NCBI GenBank assembly: GCA_017541805.1
Contig: JAFXYK010000049.1
Location: 1 to 40,261, forward strand
Origin: Paludibacteraceae bacterium
GTDB taxonomy: Bacteria > Bacteroidota > Bacteroidia > Bacteroidales > Paludibacteraceae
Length of the DNA stretch: 40,261 nt
Direction of reading: 5' to 3'
The translations under genes and the position numbers were made by a program. Of the stretch, positions 38,006 to 40,261 are shown piece after piece. Position 1 is the first letter of the stretch, and each line of letters starts with the position of its first letter. Under the pieces are notes generated by a model. It was not told the origin of the DNA. It saw nothing but the letters and a program-made list of their open reading frames with translations, and did not search any database.

Positions 38006-40261
38006 TTAAAGGGTTTTCGCTACTTCGATTTCATCGAAGGACTCGAGGATATCGCCTTCTTTGAGGTCGTCGTAAGCCTTGAGACTCAGACCGCACTCGG
38101 TGTTCACACCGGCCTCTTTGATATCGTCTTTCACGTGCTTGAGCGAAGCCAACTCAGCGGTCTTGATCACGATACCGTCGCGAATGACGCGTACCTTGTT
38201 ACCGCGTTTGATCTTACCCTCACGCACGATACAACCGGCGATAGTGCCCACTTTCGAGATATGGAAGGTCTGCAGTACTTCGAGCGTAGCCGTCACTTCT
38301 TCCTTCACCTCCGGCGCCAACATACCTTCCATAGCGGCCTTCACCTCGTTGATGGCATCGTAGATGATCGAGTAGATACGGATATCCACTTCCTCCGTCT
38401 CCGCCATCTTCCGAGCTGTACCTGTCGGACGTACGTTAAAGCCGACTATGATCGCATCCGAAGCCGCAGCCAGCATCACATCGCTATCAGAGATAGCGCC
38501 CACAGCACCGTGGATGACGTTGACTTGGATGTTCTCCGTCGAGAGTTTGATGAGCGAGTCTTTGATAGCCTCCACAGAACCGTCCACGTCGGCTTTGACG
38601 ATGATATTGAGTTCCTTGAAGTCTCCGATAGCCAGACGACGACCGATCTCTTCGAGACCGACGTGTTTCTTCGTACGGATAGACTGCTCACGTTGTAACT
38701 GCTCGCGTTTGTTCGCTATCTCACGTGCTTCCTGCTCTGTCGGCAGTACGTTGAACTCATCACCAGCCTGCGGCGCACCGTTCAGACCCAGGATCGAACA
38801 GGGTTCACCCGGACGAACCTCCGTGATCTTCTGTCCGCGCTCGTTAAACATCGCTTTGATACGGCCGTGGAACGTACCCGCCAGCACGATATCACCCATG
38901 TGCAGCGTACCGTCCTGTACCAGCAGCGTAGCTACATATCCGCGACCTTTGTCCAGTGAAGACTCGATCACCGAACCCTTTGCACGACGTTTCGGATTCG
39001 CCTTCAGGTCCAGCATCTCTGCCTCCAGCAGCACTTTCTCCAGCAGCTCATACACGCCCGTTCCTTTCTTGGCTGAGATCTCCTGGCATTGGTATTTACC
39101 GCCCCAGTCCTCCACGAGGATGTTCATGTTACTCAGCTGCTCACGGATCTTATCGGGGTTAGCACCGGGTTTATCCACTTTGTTGATCGCAAAGACCATC
39201 GGCACACCTGCTGCCTGCGCGTGGTTGATCGCCTCGATGGTCTGCGGCATGACCGCATCGTCAGCAGCGATGATGATGATCGCTATATCCGTTACTTTCG
39301 CACCACGTGCACGCATGGCCGTAAAGGCTGCGTGACCCGGGGTATCGAGGAACGTGATATGCTGACCGTTCTTGAGCTTCACGTTGTAGGCACCGATATG
39401 CTGGGTGATACCACCGGCCTCACCGGCGATCACGTTCGCGTTTCGGATGTGGTCCAGCAACGATGTCTTACCGTGATCGACGTGACCCATCACCGTGATG
39501 ATCGGGCAGCGGGACTCGATATCCTCGTCGTTCACCACCTCGTCCGCGTTGATCTCCTCCACCACTTTCGCCGATACATATTCGGTGGTGAAACCGAACT
39601 CCTCGGCTACGAGGTTGATCGTCTCGGCGTCCAGACGCTGGTTGATGGATACGAACAGACCGAGCGACATACAGGTACCAATGATCTTGTTCACCGGCAC
39701 ATTCATCATCACCGCCAGGTCATTCGCCGTCACGAACTCCGTCAGTTTCAGCACTTTGGATTGCTCCTGTGCCTCCATCAGCTCTAATTCATGCTTCTCG
39801 CGTTCCTGCTCACGGCGTTCGCGTTTGTATTTCGAGGTGTTGGACTGACCTTTCTTCTGCGTCAGACGGCTCAGCGTCTCTTTCAATGCGCGATCTACCT
39901 CTTCTTGCGTAGCCTCACGAGGTTGGTTTTTTTTGTTTTTCTTACCTACCTGGTTACGCTTGTCGTTCGGATCTACTTTCGCGGCATTATTCTTGATGCG
40001 CTCGCGTTTACGGCGTTCTGCTGCAGCGGCTTGTGCCTGCTCGTGCTGCGCCTGTTGCTCGCGCTGACGTTCCTCACGCTCTTTGCGCTTCTGCTCTTTG
40101 GTCTTCTTCGCCGGACGAGTGGACGTGTCGATAGAGTCCAGGTCGATCTTACCCAGCACCTTCGGAGCATTCTTCAACTGCGGTTTGCCGAGCGTAAAGA
40201 TCTCCTTCTTCGGTGCCTGTGCTTTGGGCTCTTCACTCTCCACTTTCGACTCCGCTTTAGC
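38006..40261 (-). CDS. infB: Translation initiation factor IF-2, N-terminus cut by window edge
   Basis: GTPase that delivers initiator tRNA to the 30S subunit. The frame is open to the right edge, giving 751 codons of an expected ~950-1000; the first residue seen is not the start. A charged Lys/Glu/Arg linker (to about 39800) is followed by the IF2 domain ([22 protein letters not shown]), the G domain with GHVDHGKT (about 39470-39495), DTPGH and NKVD, domain II, the C1 domain and the tRNA-binding C2 domain. The extreme N-terminal residues seen ([10 protein letters not shown]) are encoded by a heptamer array. The lipoprotein gene follows after 11 bp. Confidence 0.97.
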   Translation of the reverse strand, partial: AKAESKVESEEPKAQAPKKEIFTLGKPQLKNAPKVLGKIDLDSIDTSTRPAKKTKEQKRKEREERQREQQAQHEQAQAAAAERRKRERIKNNAAKVDPNDKRNQVGKKNKKNQPREATQEEVDRALKETLSRLTQKKGQSNTSKYKRERREQEREKHELELMEAQEQSKVLKLTEFVTANDLAVMMNVPVNKIIGTCMSLGLFVSINQRLDAETINLVAEEFGFTTEYVSAKVVEEINADEVVNDEDIESRCPIITVMGHVDHGKTSLLDHIRNANVIAGEAGGITQHIGAYNVKLKNGQHITFLDTPGHAAFTAMRARGAKVTDIAIIIIAADDAVMPQTIEAINHAQAAGVPMVFAINKVDKPGANPDKIREQLSNMNILVEDWGGKYQCQEISAKKGTGVYELLEKVLLEAEMLDLKANPKRRAKGSVIESSLDKGRGYVATLLVQDGTLHMGDIVLAGTFHGRIKAMFNERGQKITEVRPGEPCSILGLNGAPQAGDEFNVLPTEQEAREIANKREQLQREQSIRTKKHVGLEEIGRRLAIGDFKELNIIVKADVDGSVEAIKDSLIKLSTENIQVNVIHGAVGAISDSDVMLAAASDAIIVGFNVRPTGTARKMAETEEVDIRIYSIIYDAINEVKAAMEGMLAPEVKEEVTATLEVLQTFHISKVGTIAGCIVREGKIKRGNKVRVIRDGIVIKTAELASLKHVKDDIKEAGVNTECGLSLKAYDDLKEGDILESFDEIEVAKTL
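40229..40256 (-). repeat. Coding heptamer array in the IF-2 linker, cut by window edge
   Basis: Plus-strand units CTCTTCA, CTCTCCA, CTTTCGA, CTCCGCT in phase, encoding ESKVESEE on the minus strand. It may continue beyond the window. Confidence 0.78.

Noticed and set aside
1-40261. tRNA, rRNA, insertion sequence, prophage or attachment site
   Set aside because: I looked for cloverleaf-type sequences, transposase motifs and integrase genes and saw none; gene content and composition look uniform.

Overview
The window looks like the chromosome of a member of the Bacteroidales, from a lineage with a type IX secretion system (T9SS). The reasons are: Bacteroidetes-type promoters (a -33 TTG/TTTG, a 20-bp spacer, then TAnnTTTG) at about ten places; the adjacent porU and porV genes; an eight-gene MoxR/Bat aerotolerance operon; a DPP5-type S9 peptidase; an LptD of the Bacteroidetes type; and a 29-residue AURKAIP1/bS22-like protein. 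I cannot name a genus. There are no rRNA, tRNA, IS, phage or CRISPR genes. Coding density is very high and most content is core metabolism.

Layout. 1-1115: dnaK (minus, cut by the left edge). 1316-4659: divergent operon of a lipoprotein DPP5, an acyl-ACP thioesterase and a stand-alone NrdJ C-terminal-like domain, closed by a terminator. 4689-6720 (minus): HU, the tiny bS22-like protein, a two-tier hairpin, then RNase G. 6893-7888: mutY, whose 3' end overlaps a convergent DUF2520/Rossmann gene. 8644-9063: an unknown gene behind a roughly 400-nt leader that holds a 297-bp array of an 11-bp repeat. 9564-12870: a family of small exported proteins sharing one unrecognised domain (four copies in three proteins), a TonB-C protein with a cleavable signal, and a small basic secreted protein. 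12885-19043: M20 peptidase, lptD, SlyD-like FKBP, der. 19131-24784: FAH-like protein, PorU, PorV, IspF. 24802-28290: a small GTG-start gene, then (minus) DUF349, FtsE-like ATPase, SufE, shikimate kinase. 28529-36703: moxR, DUF58, a membrane protein, batA, batB, batC, batD, batE. 36642-40261 (minus): infB (cut by the right edge) followed by a Thr/Ser-rich lipoprotein that overlaps batE tail to tail.

The most striking non-gene signal is a family of short, exactly phased but sequence-degenerate tandem arrays. Purine-rich heptamers (GTGAAAR-like) fill gene junctions from stop codon to start codon at 17091, 23005, 24781, 25676, 30454 and 33412. Heptamers of the same kind lie inside reading frames at 8457 (DUF2520), 35985 (BatE signal peptide), 37077 (lipoprotein) and 40229 (IF-2). 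Octamers CTAGANNN / CTCGANNN lie at 1157, 29532 and, inside a gene, 30134. The 11-bp array lies at 9089-9385. Together they suggest a repeat-generating process acting on both intergenic and coding DNA. A second regulatory theme is a dyad (TTGCATATATGCAA type) placed exactly on the -33 element of several promoters, including a duplicated promoter upstream of DUF349.
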